Below are positions 36,350-47,280 of a stretch of DNA of 64,000 bases, in pieces. The stretch is from Deinococcus seoulensis (lineage in GTDB: Bacteria > Deinococcota > Deinococci > Deinococcales > Deinococcaceae): assembly GCF_014648115.1 (NCBI RefSeq), contig NZ_BMQM01000005.1, positions 124,001-188,000 of the forward strand, written 5' to 3'. Position 1 is the stretch's first letter. The number at the start of each line of letters is the position of its first letter. A program made the translations under genes and the position numbers. The notes below the pieces were generated by a model. The model saw only the letters and a program-made list of their open reading frames with translations, had not been told where the DNA came from and did not search any database.

Positions 36350-36363
36350 TGGTAACGTTTCCA
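36350..36363. promoter_or_regulatory. LacI-type operator upstream of glgX
   Basis: TGGTAACGTTTCCA is a near-perfect palindrome with the central CG typical of LacI-family sites, 150 bases upstream of glgX. Confidence 0.55.
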
Positions 36364-36513
36364 AACAGGCGGTGACCGCCCCCGGCCACCAGCCCACCCC
36401 CCGAACATCCCCTGCCCTGCCGCACGAACACCGCAGCGGCACAGGCACTACACCTGCCTTCCCTTACCAGGCTGTTCCCCGCACTGACCTGTCCTCAAAG
36501 GAGCCTCACACAC

Positions 36514-38637
<2,124 letters not shown>

Positions 38638-38654
38638 CCCCCATTCAGGACAGC

Positions 38655-38691
38655 AGGAGAGGCGGCCCCCAGTGTGCGGGCCGCCTCTCCT
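38655..38691 (+). terminator. glgX terminator (bidirectional)
   Basis: A perfect 14-bp stem, AGGAGAGGCGGCCC with its inverse and a 9-base loop, lies between glgX and the convergent App1-like gene. Confidence 0.85.
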
Positions 38692-38722
38692 CTGTTCCTA
38701 CTCCCTACTGCCCACTCCCCGG

Positions 38723-39817
38723 TCAGGTTTCGTAGGTGCGGGCCACGCTGGTCAGGACGCTGCGGTACTCTCCGGCGGTGATCAGGCCCATCGCCATGGC
38801 GTGACTGGCGGCGTTCAGGCTGTCGGCGGCCAGCACGAGGTCCGCTCCGGCGCGGCGCACCTCCTCGCGGAGTTTCAGGACGCCGCTGTCACGGGCACCT
38901 TCGGTCACGTCGCGGATGTACACGGCCAGCACGCGGCCCGGGTGGCGGCGCACGACCTCGGCGTAGATTTCCGGGTCCTTCTCGCCGCTGTCGCCGATCA
39001 GGACGAACTTCAGGTCCGGGAAGCGCGTGAAGATCCGTTCGATCACGCCGTGCTTGTACCCGCCGTGCCCGCCGAGCAGGTCCACGCCCCAGTTCCGCAG
39101 GAACATCGGTCCCAGCGGAATGCGGCGGTAATCCAGGAACTGCCACAGCAGATCGAAGAAATTCCAGGGGCTGCTGCTGACGTAGAAGATCGGGTTGCGG
39201 GCCTCGCCGTCGCGGGTCAGGGCGCGGTACAGGGCGCCCACGCCGGGAAACGGCAGGCGGGTGCGGGCGTTACCGGTCAGGACGGTGGCGAGCATGCGCG
39301 GCAGGCTGGTCACGTCGGACTGGATGACGGTGTCGTCGAGGTCGCTGATGATGCCGAAGCGGGCGTCCGCGACGACCTGCACGCGGGCGGTGGCGGTCAC
39401 GTCGCGCCCGTCGAGGCACAGCGTCACCTGATGCCAGCCGCCGGACAGCGGCATCTGCGGCGTGAAGATCAGCGTGAAGTACCCGTCGGCGTCACTGACG
39501 GCGCTGACCTGCTGGCCGTCCAGGGTGCCCGTGACCCGCACGCCGCCCACCTCGCGCGACAGCAGGCGGCGCAGGACGTTCTGCGCGTTGCGCAGGCGGC
39601 GGTCGCCCTTGCGGGGAGGCTGCATGGTGCGGGGCAGCAGCACCCGGCCGGTCAGTTCCACCTGGGCGGGGGTGCCCCACCCGACGTAGGGTTGCAGCAG
39701 CAGTTTGCCGCGGGCGCGCCGGGGCTGCACGAACGCGGCGAACGCCTGATCGGCGGCCAGCAGCGCCCTTTCCAGCATGGGCTGCACGGTCTTGAACGCA
39801 GTCGTTACTGGATTCAC
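38723..39817 (-). CDS. App1-family (DUF2183) phosphatidate phosphatase-like protein
   Basis: A 364-residue protein with a HAD-type phosphatase domain in its second half. The catalytic [11 protein letters not shown] motif lies near residue 158, then [10 protein letters not shown], and the acid motif [12 protein letters not shown] near 273. The first ~150 residues form a beta-rich domain ([19 protein letters not shown]). App1 acts on phosphatidic acid in yeast; the bacterial role is unknown. The GTG start at 39817 is six bases after TACACT (leaderless). Confidence 0.9.
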   Translation of the reverse strand: MNPVTTAFKTVQPMLERALLAADQAFAAFVQPRRARGKLLLQPYVGWGTPAQVELTGRVLLPRTMQPPRKGDRRLRNAQNVLRRLLSREVGGVRVTGTLDGQQVSAVSDADGYFTLIFTPQMPLSGGWHQVTLCLDGRDVTATARVQVVADARFGIISDLDDTVIQSDVTSLPRMLATVLTGNARTRLPFPGVGALYRALTRDGEARNPIFYVSSSPWNFFDLLWQFLDYRRIPLGPMFLRNWGVDLLGGHGGYKHGVIERIFTRFPDLKFVLIGDSGEKDPEIYAEVVRRHPGRVLAVYIRDVTEGARDSGVLKLREEVRRAGADLVLAADSLNAASHAMAMGLITAGEYRSVLTSVARTYET

Positions 39818-39981
39818 CCGCCCAGTGTAGCGGGCGCCGCGTTCCCTGCGACAAGTGGCTCTGGCCGGGTCGGCCGGTCATGAGAGGCCGCCCGTCTGCC
39901 TGTCGAATCACGAAAATGCGTGCCACACGCCAGAACAGGCCACTCCCGCCCGGACAGCACGGGGCGGGAGCATGAAGAAAC
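39818..39981. other. Gap between App1-like and SDR genes
   Basis: It contains the leaderless -10 box TACACT (minus strand, 39824-39829) of the App1-like gene. I see nothing else convincing. Confidence 0.4.
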
Positions 39982-39998
39982 GCGGGGTGATGCCCCGC
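39982..39998 (-). terminator. SDR terminator hairpin
   Basis: GCGGGG-TGATG-CCCCGC lies 16 bases past the SDR stop on the minus strand. Confidence 0.5.
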
Positions 39999-40014
39999 TG
40001 CTATCTGCTGGGGA

Positions 40015-40932
40015 TCAGAACAGGACCATGCCTCCAGTCGCGCCGAGCGTGCTGCCGCTCGTGTAACTGCTCTCCTGGGACGCCAGGAACACGTACATGG
40101 CGGCCAGTTCGGCCGGCTGGCCGGGGCGGCCAAACGGGGTTTCCTTCCCGAACTCCATGACCTTCTCCTGCGTCTGGCCGCCGCTGGGTTGCAGGGGCGT
40201 CCAGAACGGGCCGGGCGCCACGGCGTTCACGCGGATGCCCTTCTCGCCCAGTTGCTGCGCGAGCGCCTGCGTGAACGCCACGATCGCCGCCTTGGTGCTC
40301 GCGTAGTCCAGCAGGGTCGGGCTGGGCCGGTACGCCTGGATGCTGGTCGTGTTGATGATGCTGCCCCCCGCGCCCATGTGCCGCACGGCTTCCTGCGTGA
40401 TCCAGAACATGGCGTACACGTTCGTGCGGAACGTCAGGTCGAACTGCTCGGTGGTGATGTCCGCGATGCCCGGCTGCGTCACCTGCTTCCCGGCGTTGTT
40501 CACCAGGATGTCCAGCCCGCCCAGTTCCTTCACGGCGCGCGTGACCAGCTCGCGGCTGAACGCCTCGTCCGTGATGTCGCCCGGCAACGCCACGGCCCGG
40601 CGGCCCTCCGCCTCGATCAGCGCCACGACCTCACGCGCGTCCTGTTCCTCGTCCGGCAGGTAGTTCAGGGCGACGTCCGCACCCTCGCGGGCGAAGGCGA
40701 TTGCCACGGCCCGCCCGATCCCGGAATCCGCGCCCGTAATCAGCGCACGGCGGCCCCGCAGGCGGCCCAGGCCCACGTAACTGTCCTCACCGTGATCCGG
40801 CAGCGGCTGCATGGCCGACGCCAGCCCCGGCGCCTCCTGCGGCTGACGCGGGAACGGCGGCGCCGGGTACTGCGCGCGGGGGTCCTGCATCTCGAACTGC
40901 GGCTGGCTCTGACGGGCGTTCTGGTCACTCAT
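40015..40932 (-). CDS. Short-chain dehydrogenase/reductase (YghA-like)
   Basis: A 305-residue SDR with a ~50-residue Gln/Pro-rich lead. It has the NAD(P) loop [16 protein letters not shown] (LVNNAGKQV), and the catalytic Ser and YxxxK (TTSIQAY, YASTKAA), ending [10 protein letters not shown]. The lead and overall length match the YghA/GsiB-like stress SDR group. Substrate unknown. No clear Shine-Dalgarno precedes the ATG. Confidence 0.92.
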   Translation of the reverse strand: MSDQNARQSQPQFEMQDPRAQYPAPPFPRQPQEAPGLASAMQPLPDHGEDSYVGLGRLRGRRALITGADSGIGRAVAIAFAREGADVALNYLPDEEQDAREVVALIEAEGRRAVALPGDITDEAFSRELVTRAVKELGGLDILVNNAGKQVTQPGIADITTEQFDLTFRTNVYAMFWITQEAVRHMGAGGSIINTTSIQAYRPSPTLLDYASTKAAIVAFTQALAQQLGEKGIRVNAVAPGPFWTPLQPSGGQTQEKVMEFGKETPFGRPGQPAELAAMYVFLASQESSYTSGSTLGATGGMVLF

Positions 40933-41025
40933 GCCCCCAGCCTGCCCCGCCCACCTGTCACCCGCATGACCGCCCCGTGAACGTCACTTGACCCGGCGTG
41001 AGGGGCGCCTTCATGGCGGGGGTCG

Positions 41026-41068
41026 GTGGCAGATGGCCGATGGCGGAAGGCAGACCTGCGCCGTGTCT
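41026..41068. repeat. Family B word repeat between two SDR genes
   Basis: GGCAGATGGCCGATGGCGGAAGGCAG repeats the same GCAGATGGC / GATGGC words as the nuo and acc gap elements, without a full inverse partner. Confidence 0.45.
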
Positions 41069-41107
41069 GGGCACCGCAGGTCCACCCTGCTCCGCACAAC
41101 CCACTTC

Positions 41108-41893
41108 CTACTGCCCGCTGTGGTCGTAGCGGCGCACGATCAGCCGGCGCACCACGCGGTCGCCCAGGGCCGGGAAGCGGCGGTCGAGCCACGCGAACAG
41201 GTGGTACACGCGCGGCACGATCACCTCGCGACGGGGGCGCAGCAGCACGCCCGCCACGGCGCGGGCCACGACCTCGGGGCCGGGCATGGGGAGGCGGGCG
41301 CTGGCGGTCATCTCGCTCTTCACGAAGCCCGGCGAGACGAGACTGACGTTCACGCCGCTGCCCAGCAGTTCGCGGCGCAGACCGAGGCTGAACCCCCGGA
41401 TGCCGTACTTGCTGGCGGAGTACATGCCGTTCGTGGCGGCCTGACCGGCCACCGAACCGATGTTCACGACGTGACCGCTGCGCCGCCCGCGCATCTCGGG
41501 CAGAACCAGCCGGGTCAGTTCGATGGGCGCGTCGAGGTTCACGCGCAGGACGCGCAGCGGGTCCGGGTCATCCCACCACCAGCCCCGCTCGACGGTGACG
41601 CCCGCATTGTTGATCAGCACGTCGATCCGGCCGAAGTGCGCGTGCGCGGCGGCGATCAGCGCGCGGCGCGAATCGGGGCTGGTCACGTCGGTCGGCACGG
41701 CGATCACGCGGTGCCCGGACGGGTCGAGGCGGCGGGCCAGGGCAAGCAGTTCGTCCTCGCGGCGCGCGGCGAGGACCAGCGCGTACCCCAGCGCGGCGAG
41801 TTCCGTGGCCGTGGCCCGCCCGATCCCGCTGGACGCGCCGGTCAGGACCACGACCGGGCGGGCCGTGTTCCACGGAGGGGTGGGGGCCGTCAT
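41108..41893 (-). CDS. Short-chain dehydrogenase/reductase
   Basis: A 261-residue SDR with the NADP loop [12 protein letters not shown], the dinucleotide-specificity region AARREDELL (basic, so NADP is likely), NNAG, and the catalytic IGSVAG...YSASKYG. The hydrophobic C-terminus ([20 protein letters not shown]) resembles DltE/DHRS7-like membrane-associated SDRs. Starting at ATG 41893 removes a non-conserved 17-residue lead. Confidence 0.9.
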   Translation of the reverse strand: MTAPTPPWNTARPVVVLTGASSGIGRATATELAALGYALVLAARREDELLALARRLDPSGHRVIAVPTDVTSPDSRRALIAAAHAHFGRIDVLINNAGVTVERGWWWDDPDPLRVLRVNLDAPIELTRLVLPEMRGRRSGHVVNIGSVAGQAATNGMYSASKYGIRGFSLGLRRELLGSGVNVSLVSPGFVKSEMTASARLPMPGPEVVARAVAGVLLRPRREVIVPRVYHLFAWLDRRFPALGDRVVRRLIVRRYDHSGQ

Positions 41894-41988
41894 GACGCCG
41901 CCCGGAACGTGCAGAGGTGTGACATAGGGTGATGGTATCCCCAAGCGCCGCTCAGCTGCGAGTCAGGCGCGCGCCCGACACTGGGCAG

Positions 41989-43263
41989 ATGCGCGCCACT
42001 CCCTCTGCCCTGCTGTGCCTGGGTCTCACGCTGCTGCTGGGCAGCCTGCCCGCCCCGGGCCTGACCAGTTCAGCACTGACCATTCCGGCGCTGACCATTC
42101 CGGCGCTGCCGCCCACCACGCCGCTACCAGACACGCTGCCACCCTCCACGCCGCTGGACGCCCTGCCGGAAATTCTGCCGATCGGCACGCCCACGCCCCG
42201 GCCCGCGCCGCCGCTGATGACCGCGCCGGTCAATCCCCCGGCGGCCAGCGCGGCGCCCGGAACGTTCGCCCGCACGCCCAGCGACCCACTGTTCACGCGG
42301 CAGTGGACGCTGCCGGTCATCCGCGCGCCGCAGGCGTGGGCGCTGCCCGCCGTGCAGGCGGCGCAGCCCGTGACGGTCGCCGTGCTGGACACGGGATTCG
42401 TGACCAGTCCGGAACTCGCGGGCCGCGCCGTGAACGGCTTCGATTTCGTGAGCGACCCCGCCCGCGCCGGCGACGGTGACGGCCGGGACGCCGACAGCAG
42501 CGGCGTCGGCCCGTACGCGTACCACGGCGAGGTCGTGGCGAACATCATTGCCGCCGCGCACGACGGGCGCGGCATGGCGGGCCTGAATCCACGCGCGCGG
42601 GTCGTGCATGTGCGCGTGGCAGGCACGGACGGGCAGATCGACGTGCCGGACCTCGTGGACGGCCTGAAGTGGGCGGCGGGCCTTCCCGTGCCGGGCGTGC
42701 CCAGCAACCCGAACCCGGCGCGGCTGCTGAACCTCAGCCTGTTCGCGGATTTCATTCCCCTGACCCGCTGCGACCCGCGCGTGCAGGCCGCCGTGAATGC
42801 CGTCACGGCGCGTGGGGCGCTGGTGATCGCGGGGGCCGCGAACGACGGCGCGGACGCCGGGGGGTACTCGCCCGCCGGGTGCCGCAACGTCCTGACCGTC
42901 ACCAGCGTCACCGCGCAGGGCGCGCGGCCCGCGTACGCCAACTGGGGCCGCAGCGTGGCCCTCGCCGCGCCCGGCGGGGAGGTCGGGCACGGCGTGACCG
43001 TCAGCAGCGTCAGCGGCGCGGGCGGCGTGCGCGACCCGAACGGCACCAGCCTCGCCGCGCCGCACGTGACGGGTGTCGCCAGCCTGCTGCTGGGCGTGCG
43101 GCCCAACCTGACGCCCGCCTCGCTACGCCGCATCCTGACCACCACCGCCGCGCCCTTTCCCGGAGGTCACTGCGACCCGCAGCCCGCCCGCAGCTGCGGC
43201 ACCGGCACCCTGAACGCCGAGGCCGCCCTGAACAGCGCGCTGTCCAGCAGCCTGGGGAAGTGA
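41989..43263 (+). CDS. Secreted subtilisin-like serine protease (S8)
   Basis: A 424-residue protease with a signal peptide (~1-28) and a Pro/Leu/Thr-rich linker (~30-90) that has tandem LTIPA units. The catalytic triad is complete: Asp134 (VAVLDTGF), His179 (YHGEVVAN) and Ser354 (GTSLAAPHV), with the oxyanion Asn285 (AANDG). It has two cysteines late (HCDP, SCGT) that could pair. Its TGA stop is also the left edge of a full-length dispersed repeat. Confidence 0.94.
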   Translation: MRATPSALLCLGLTLLLGSLPAPGLTSSALTIPALTIPALPPTTPLPDTLPPSTPLDALPEILPIGTPTPRPAPPLMTAPVNPPAASAAPGTFARTPSDPLFTRQWTLPVIRAPQAWALPAVQAAQPVTVAVLDTGFVTSPELAGRAVNGFDFVSDPARAGDGDGRDADSSGVGPYAYHGEVVANIIAAAHDGRGMAGLNPRARVVHVRVAGTDGQIDVPDLVDGLKWAAGLPVPGVPSNPNPARLLNLSLFADFIPLTRCDPRVQAAVNAVTARGALVIAGAANDGADAGGYSPAGCRNVLTVTSVTAQGARPAYANWGRSVALAAPGGEVGHGVTVSSVSGAGGVRDPNGTSLAAPHVTGVASLLLGVRPNLTPASLRRILTTTAAPFPGGHCDPQPARSCGTGTLNAEAALNSALSSSLGK

Positions 43264-43400
43264 TACGGATTCCGTTTGTTTCGTCAACAACCCGGAACAG
43301 CACCGGGTTGCCAACTCCACGTCCGGAACCCGCCCGGCTCCCACTCGCATCCGCTCGGATTGAATGGTCTTTGCAGCCCCTTCAATCGGAGTCCGTATGA
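43261..43400. repeat. Dispersed repeat family A, copy 7 (best full-length example)
   Basis: A 140-bp copy with TGA at both outer ends, bounded by TACGGATTCCG and CGGAGTCCGTA. It includes the hairpin AACCCGG-AACAGCA-CCGGGTT and a second imperfect stem around TTGAATGG...CCTTCAA. The left TGA is the subtilase stop codon. Confidence 0.9.
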
Positions 43401-43469
43401 GCGCGCCGGGACCAGCGGGACGTGCGGCCCCCACCCCACCCGTTACCCTGAACGTATGAGGTTCAAACA

Positions 43470-43640
43470 GTGAACGCGCCCGCGTGGCGCATCTGGCTGG
43501 TCGTCGCGCTGATGTGCGGCTGGGGCATCCTCGCCATCCGCTTCGGCACCCGGCAGGAGTGGCCCATGGCAGGCCTGAGCCTGCTGCTGCTGATCACCAA
43601 CGGCGTCACCCTGTACCGCCTGACCCGGCACGGCAAGTAA
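43470..43640 (+). CDS. Small two-helix membrane protein
   Basis: A 56-residue protein from GTG 43470 to TAA 43640, with GAGG eight bases upstream. It has two hydrophobic helices (~7-25, IWLVVALMCGWGILAIRF; ~33-50, MAGLSLLLLITNGVTLYRL) and a basic C-terminus TRHGK. It is preceded by a five-codon ATG frame (MRFKQ) whose TGA overlaps the GTG, suggesting coupled initiation. Function unknown. Confidence 0.65.
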   Translation: MNAPAWRIWLVVALMCGWGILAIRFGTRQEWPMAGLSLLLLITNGVTLYRLTRHGK

Positions 43641-43666
43641 CGCCCGCCTCTTCGGGGCCAGCCTCT

Positions 43667-44503
43667 TCAGGTCAGCGTCCGGCGTTCCAGCCGCCACCCC
43701 CGCGTGCGGGTGGCGGTTTTCAGTTCCGTGACGCTCAGGACCGTGCGGGGCGTCCACCACGTCTGCGCGGGTTTGTGCAGCGCCCAGCCGCCGCCCAGCG
43801 TGACGGCCGCGTGCTGCGCCAGTCCGTTGCCCGAACGCCACAGCAGCAGCGTGCCCGGCTGACCGTCCTGGCCTCCGAGAGCCGTGCGGCCGTGCAGGAA
43901 CGCCTCGAACGGCTCGCGCTGCATCCAGGTGCGCGCGGCGTCCGGAACGCCCGCCGCGCCCATCACCGTGCCGAAGCAGTTGCCGGCGCTGCCTGCCGGG
44001 AAGGTGCCGGCCAGCGTCCGGGCGTCCGGGAGGGCGTGGGCGGCGGCGTTCCACACGGGGTCCGGCACCTCCTGCCGCCGACAGGACCGCGCGCCCTGCC
44101 CGATCAGGCGGGCCAGGACCGCGCCGGTCAGGTCCCCGGGCCGCCACAGGAACCGCCCGGCGGGCAGGCCCGGCCGCAGGTCCGCAAAACGGGCGCCCAG
44201 CGGCACGTTGCCCCGCCCGTGCCGCACCTGCGCCCGCAGCAGTTCCTGGCGCGCGGCCGGAGTCAGGGCGTCCACGTCTGCCGGGGTCAGCCACGCCAGC
44301 CGCTCCGCGACCGGGGCCACGTTCCACAGCGTGAACGTGTCGCGTTCCTCCGGGGTCAGCGTCACGGACGCACGCGCCAGGGTCGGCAGGTCCAGCCGCC
44401 GCGCCTCTGCTTCGGTCAGGTAGAACGGCTGCCGCGCCGGGGCCAGCCAGCCGCGCCACGCGTCCAGCCGGGCCGGGGACACCGGGATGTTCAGGACATT
44501 CAC
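43667..44503 (-). CDS. Possible NlpC/P60-like cysteine hydrolase domain protein
   Basis: A 278-residue protein without a signal peptide. The N-terminal ~160 residues are helical and unrecognised. The C-terminal part has the order of an NlpC/P60-like papain fold: a cysteine in AGNCFGTVMGAAG (Cys176), then a histidine in LAQHAAVTLGGGWALHKP (His231), then a beta strand. This is a motif-level guess. It precedes (on the minus strand) nothing obviously related; the photolyase pair lies upstream with a 49-base gap. Confidence 0.6.
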   Translation of the reverse strand: MNVLNIPVSPARLDAWRGWLAPARQPFYLTEAEARRLDLPTLARASVTLTPEERDTFTLWNVAPVAERLAWLTPADVDALTPAARQELLRAQVRHGRGNVPLGARFADLRPGLPAGRFLWRPGDLTGAVLARLIGQGARSCRRQEVPDPVWNAAAHALPDARTLAGTFPAGSAGNCFGTVMGAAGVPDAARTWMQREPFEAFLHGRTALGGQDGQPGTLLLWRSGNGLAQHAAVTLGGGWALHKPAQTWWTPRTVLSVTELKTATRTRGWRLERRTLT

Positions 44504-44552
44504 GCCGGGCAGTCTGCCGCTGGCCGCGCCTGCAGGGCATCCGCCATCTGCG

Positions 44553-45041
44553 CTAGCGGTGGCCGCGCCGGGGGAAGTCCGGGGCGGGTTCGCCGTGCAG
44601 GACCTCGCGTTCCACCTTCTTCCAGAACCCGAAGAAGCGCCGCAGCGGGCCGTCGAAACTCGTCAGGCGTTCCGGTTCGTGAATGACGATCCGCAGGTCC
44701 GGGCGGGCGGCGCGCAGGCCCTCCACGATGCGCGCAAAGTCCGGCGTGAAGTTCCGCGTGACGTGCAGCTCGGCAGCGTGGTGCGCCCCGGCAAAGGCGG
44801 CGAGTTCGTCCGGCACGGCCCCCACGCGGATCTCGGTCGGGCCGGTGCGGTGCGCGGCGAGGTCCCGCACGCCCTGGTACATGAACGCCAGACGCGGAAA
44901 CGCGACCGGGACCACCTGAAGGAACGGACGGTCGAACACGAACAGCGCCGGGGCGTCCGGGCAGGCGCTCAGGGCCGGGTCCGTGACGGACAGGCTGTCC
45001 CCGTGAACCCACACGACCCGGCGGGCCTGGGCGGCAGTCAC
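44553..45041 (-). CDS. Photolyase-type N-terminal alpha/beta domain as a separate protein
   Basis: A 162-residue protein that resembles the N-terminal Rossmann-like antenna domain of DNA photolyases/cryptochromes (VVWVHGDSLSVTDPAL, ALFVFDRPFL, ELHVTRNFTPDFARI). The GTG start overlaps the stop of the FAD-domain gene (GTGA). The two therefore form a split photolyase in reversed order: FAD domain first, alpha/beta domain second. Whether they assemble is inferred. Confidence 0.75.
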   Translation of the reverse strand: MTAAQARRVVWVHGDSLSVTDPALSACPDAPALFVFDRPFLQVVPVAFPRLAFMYQGVRDLAAHRTGPTEIRVGAVPDELAAFAGAHHAAELHVTRNFTPDFARIVEGLRAARPDLRIVIHEPERLTSFDGPLRRFFGFWKKVEREVLHGEPAPDFPRRGHR

Positions 45042-45820
45042 GGCTGCGTCCCGAACAGCTGCGTTTCGAGTTCCCCGTAAGAAGCGCGGAACGGACAGGC
45101 GGCCCGGCACGTACGGCACCACCGGCCGCCGCTGTACCGGTCGATGTTCTCCTGATTCATGAAGTACGGCTTGTTGCTGAACGTGCTCGCCACCCACTGC
45201 CACGACAGGGCGTTGTTCGCAATGTCCCCGTCGAGCAGGTGCTCGCGGAACAGGGCGTACCCGGCCCGCCAGTCCACGCCGCGCCAGTGCACCAGGTACG
45301 CCGCAAACCACAGCCGCTCGTGGTTGTGCAGCCACCCGTCCCGGACCAGGTGCGTGACCCAGGCGTCCGCGCAGGGCAGCCCGGTGCGGGCCCCGCGCAC
45401 GTCGTCCGGCAGGGTGTCTGTCCAGCGGGCGGGGTACTTGGGGTCCTCCAGGTTCCCCAGGACCCGCGCGCCCTCCTGACGCAGCACCAGCCGGTAGAAC
45501 TCCGCCCAGGTCAACTGCCGCAGGAACTCGTCCCGCCCGCGGCCCCGCATGACGGCGCGGGCATGCGCGGCCACCTCGCGCAGACCCAGCATGCCGTGAC
45601 GCAGGTACATGCTCAGGCGCGACACGTTCCCACCCAGGAAGTTCCGGCCCGCGTACCCCTCGCCCGTCCAGGCGTGCAGGGCCGCCAGTCCCGCCGTGCG
45701 GCCCCCCGCGCGGGCCGGGAGGCGCGGCTCGCCCGTGTACAGGCCAGCCAGGGCCTCGCCCAGCACGCGCGGCAACTGATCGTCCGGCAGGTCGAGTGGC
45801 AGGCGGACGGGGTCGGTCAT
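45038..45820 (-). CDS. Photolyase/cryptochrome FAD-binding domain as a separate protein
   Basis: A 260-residue protein equal to the C-terminal catalytic half of a class I photolyase. It carries FLRQLTWAEFYR, the TG-x-P-x-x-DA block, DGWLHNHERLWFAAYL, and the FAD clamp LDGDIANNALSWQWVAST. Three cysteines close to the C-terminus (RWCRTCRAAC, residues 235-242) are unusual and could bind a metal or cluster. The ATG at 45820 gives a compact domain without the antenna half, which is encoded by the next gene. Confidence 0.85.
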   Translation of the reverse strand: MTDPVRLPLDLPDDQLPRVLGEALAGLYTGEPRLPARAGGRTAGLAALHAWTGEGYAGRNFLGGNVSRLSMYLRHGMLGLREVAAHARAVMRGRGRDEFLRQLTWAEFYRLVLRQEGARVLGNLEDPKYPARWTDTLPDDVRGARTGLPCADAWVTHLVRDGWLHNHERLWFAAYLVHWRGVDWRAGYALFREHLLDGDIANNALSWQWVASTFSNKPYFMNQENIDRYSGGRWCRTCRAACPFRASYGELETQLFGTQP

Positions 45821-45911
45821 GCGCCCAGCATCGCTGCCCATGCTCTGGCACACCGTACGGCCCGGCACAGCCTGAGCTGACCGCGTACCGCCCACCATCC
45901 TCACATTCTGA

Positions 45912-45926
45912 TATCAGACACTGATA
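45912..45926. promoter_or_regulatory. Probable PadR autoregulatory operator
   Basis: TATCAG-ACA-CTGATA is a perfect 6-bp inverted repeat three bases before the padR GTG, in AT-rich DNA. Binding there would block the padR operon, as usual for PadR proteins. Confidence 0.6.
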
Positions 45927-45929
45927 CTC

Positions 45930-46247
45930 GTGGATACGAACCTGTTCAAGGGCAACCTGGACCTGATCCTCCTGAGCGTCCTGGAACGCGAGGGCGGGTA
46001 CGGGCAGGACATTGCCAAGCGCGTCAGCGCCGTCACCCAGGGCAGCATCACCCTGAACGCCGGGAGCCTGTACCCGGCCCTGCACCGCCTGGAGAAGGGC
46101 GGGTTCCTGAGCGCCGCCGAGACGACCCCCACCCGTGGTGGCCCCCCGGTCCGCACGTACACCCTGACCGACGCGGGCCACGCCGAACTGCGCCGCAGAC
46201 GTGATTCGTACCGCGCTTTCGACGCAGCTCTGCGGAGCCTGTGGTGA
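45930..46247 (+). CDS. PadR-family transcriptional regulator
   Basis: A 105-residue winged-helix repressor with the PadR core (LILLSVLEREGGYGQDIAKRV, LNAGSLYPALHRLEKGGFL, RTYTLTDAGHAEL). The GTG start at 45930 directly follows an operator-like palindrome. The next gene starts within its stop codon (GTGA). It probably senses envelope or phenolic stress and controls the two downstream genes. Confidence 0.93.
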   Translation: MDTNLFKGNLDLILLSVLEREGGYGQDIAKRVSAVTQGSITLNAGSLYPALHRLEKGGFLSAAETTPTRGGPPVRTYTLTDAGHAELRRRRDSYRAFDAALRSLW

Positions 46248-46573
46248 CCCCGCCCGCCGTTCAGGCGTACCTGCGCCGCGTGACGCGGCTGCTGCCACCC
46301 ACCGCCGCCCGCCGGGTCCGGGCGGAACTGCACGGGAACCTGCACCAGAGCATGCTGGACGCCCGCCTGCGCGGCCTGAACGAACCCGACGCCTGGGCGG
46401 CCGCCGTGACTGAAGCTGGCCCTGCCCTGCCCGCCGCCCTTCACCTTGCCCGCACGCACACGCTGGGGCTGGCCCTGCGCTGGCTGCTGGCCGCCGGACT
46501 GCTCGGCGGGGCCGCGTACGCCATCCAGGGCACCCACCCGGCCGCACCCACGACCACGCAGGCGCAGCCGTGA
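46244..46573 (+). CDS. Membrane-anchored permease-prefix-like domain protein
   Basis: A 109-residue protein. The helical part (~1-65, YLRRVTRLLPPTAARRVRAELHGNLHQ) resembles the prefix domain that is often paired with PadR regulators (DUF1700-like). A single transmembrane helix (~75-92) and a short Thr/Pro tail follow. It overlaps padR and lepB by four bases each (GTGA), so all three are co-translated. Confidence 0.75.
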   Translation: MTPPAVQAYLRRVTRLLPPTAARRVRAELHGNLHQSMLDARLRGLNEPDAWAAAVTEAGPALPAALHLARTHTLGLALRWLLAAGLLGGAAYAIQGTHPAAPTTTQAQP

Positions 46574-47280
46574 CCTCCCCTGCCAGGAATCGCCTGGGGC
46601 GCCTGTGGCGCGACTGGCTGTCCCCGCTGGCCTTCGCGCTGCTGCTGACGCAGTTCGGCGCGACCGCCGTGCGCGTGGACGGCGTCAGCATGCTGCCCGG
46701 CCTGCGCCACGGCGAGACGCTACTCGTCCCGAAAATCGAGGGCTGGGCGCACACCCTGGGCGTCGGCACCTACGGGCGTGGCGACACCGTGGTGTTCAAA
46801 CCGCCCCGCAGCGCTGCCCAGGAGTGGACGCGCACGTACCGGGGCGTGACCCTTCCCTGGGCGTACCGTCCGTACCTCGTCAAGCGGGTGATCGGACTGC
46901 CCGGCGACACCGTGCAGGTTCAGGCGGGCACCGTCCTCGTGAACGGCCGCCCCCTGAACGAACCCCGCACCACCACGTACTGGAACGGGGCCTGCCACGA
47001 CACGGCCAGCCCCCTGGCGAACACGCCGCCCGTTACCGTCCCGGCCGGAACGTACTTCGTGATGGGCGACAACCGCAGCCCCGGCGGCAGCCTCGACAGC
47101 CGCGTATTCGGCCCGGTGGGCACCGCCGACATCGCTGGACGCGCCGTGGCCAGCGTGTGGCCACTGGTCACGCCAACAAACACCACGCCCACCTGCGACG
47201 GCCAGCCACACCCCGAGCAGCGTGTGAAGACGGGCGGCCCGCAGCAGTGGAATCCGCGCCTGCTGCGCTCAGGCGGGTGA
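46570..47280 (+). CDS. lepB: Signal peptidase I
   Basis: A 236-residue S26 leader peptidase with one N-terminal membrane helix. The catalytic Ser40 lies in VDGVSMLPGL and Lys105 in YLVKRVIGLPGD; the MGDNRSPGGSLDSR box is also present. Two extra cysteines (GACH, TCDG) might form an external disulphide. Its placement as third gene of a PadR operon is unusual for lepB and suggests a stress-induced second signal peptidase. The 3' end overlaps the convergent PEP-mutase remnant by 12 bases. Confidence 0.93.
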   Translation: MTSPARNRLGRLWRDWLSPLAFALLLTQFGATAVRVDGVSMLPGLRHGETLLVPKIEGWAHTLGVGTYGRGDTVVFKPPRSAAQEWTRTYRGVTLPWAYRPYLVKRVIGLPGDTVQVQAGTVLVNGRPLNEPRTTTYWNGACHDTASPLANTPPVTVPAGTYFVMGDNRSPGGSLDSRVFGPVGTADIAGRAVASVWPLVTPTNTTPTCDGQPHPEQRVKTGGPQQWNPRLLRSGG

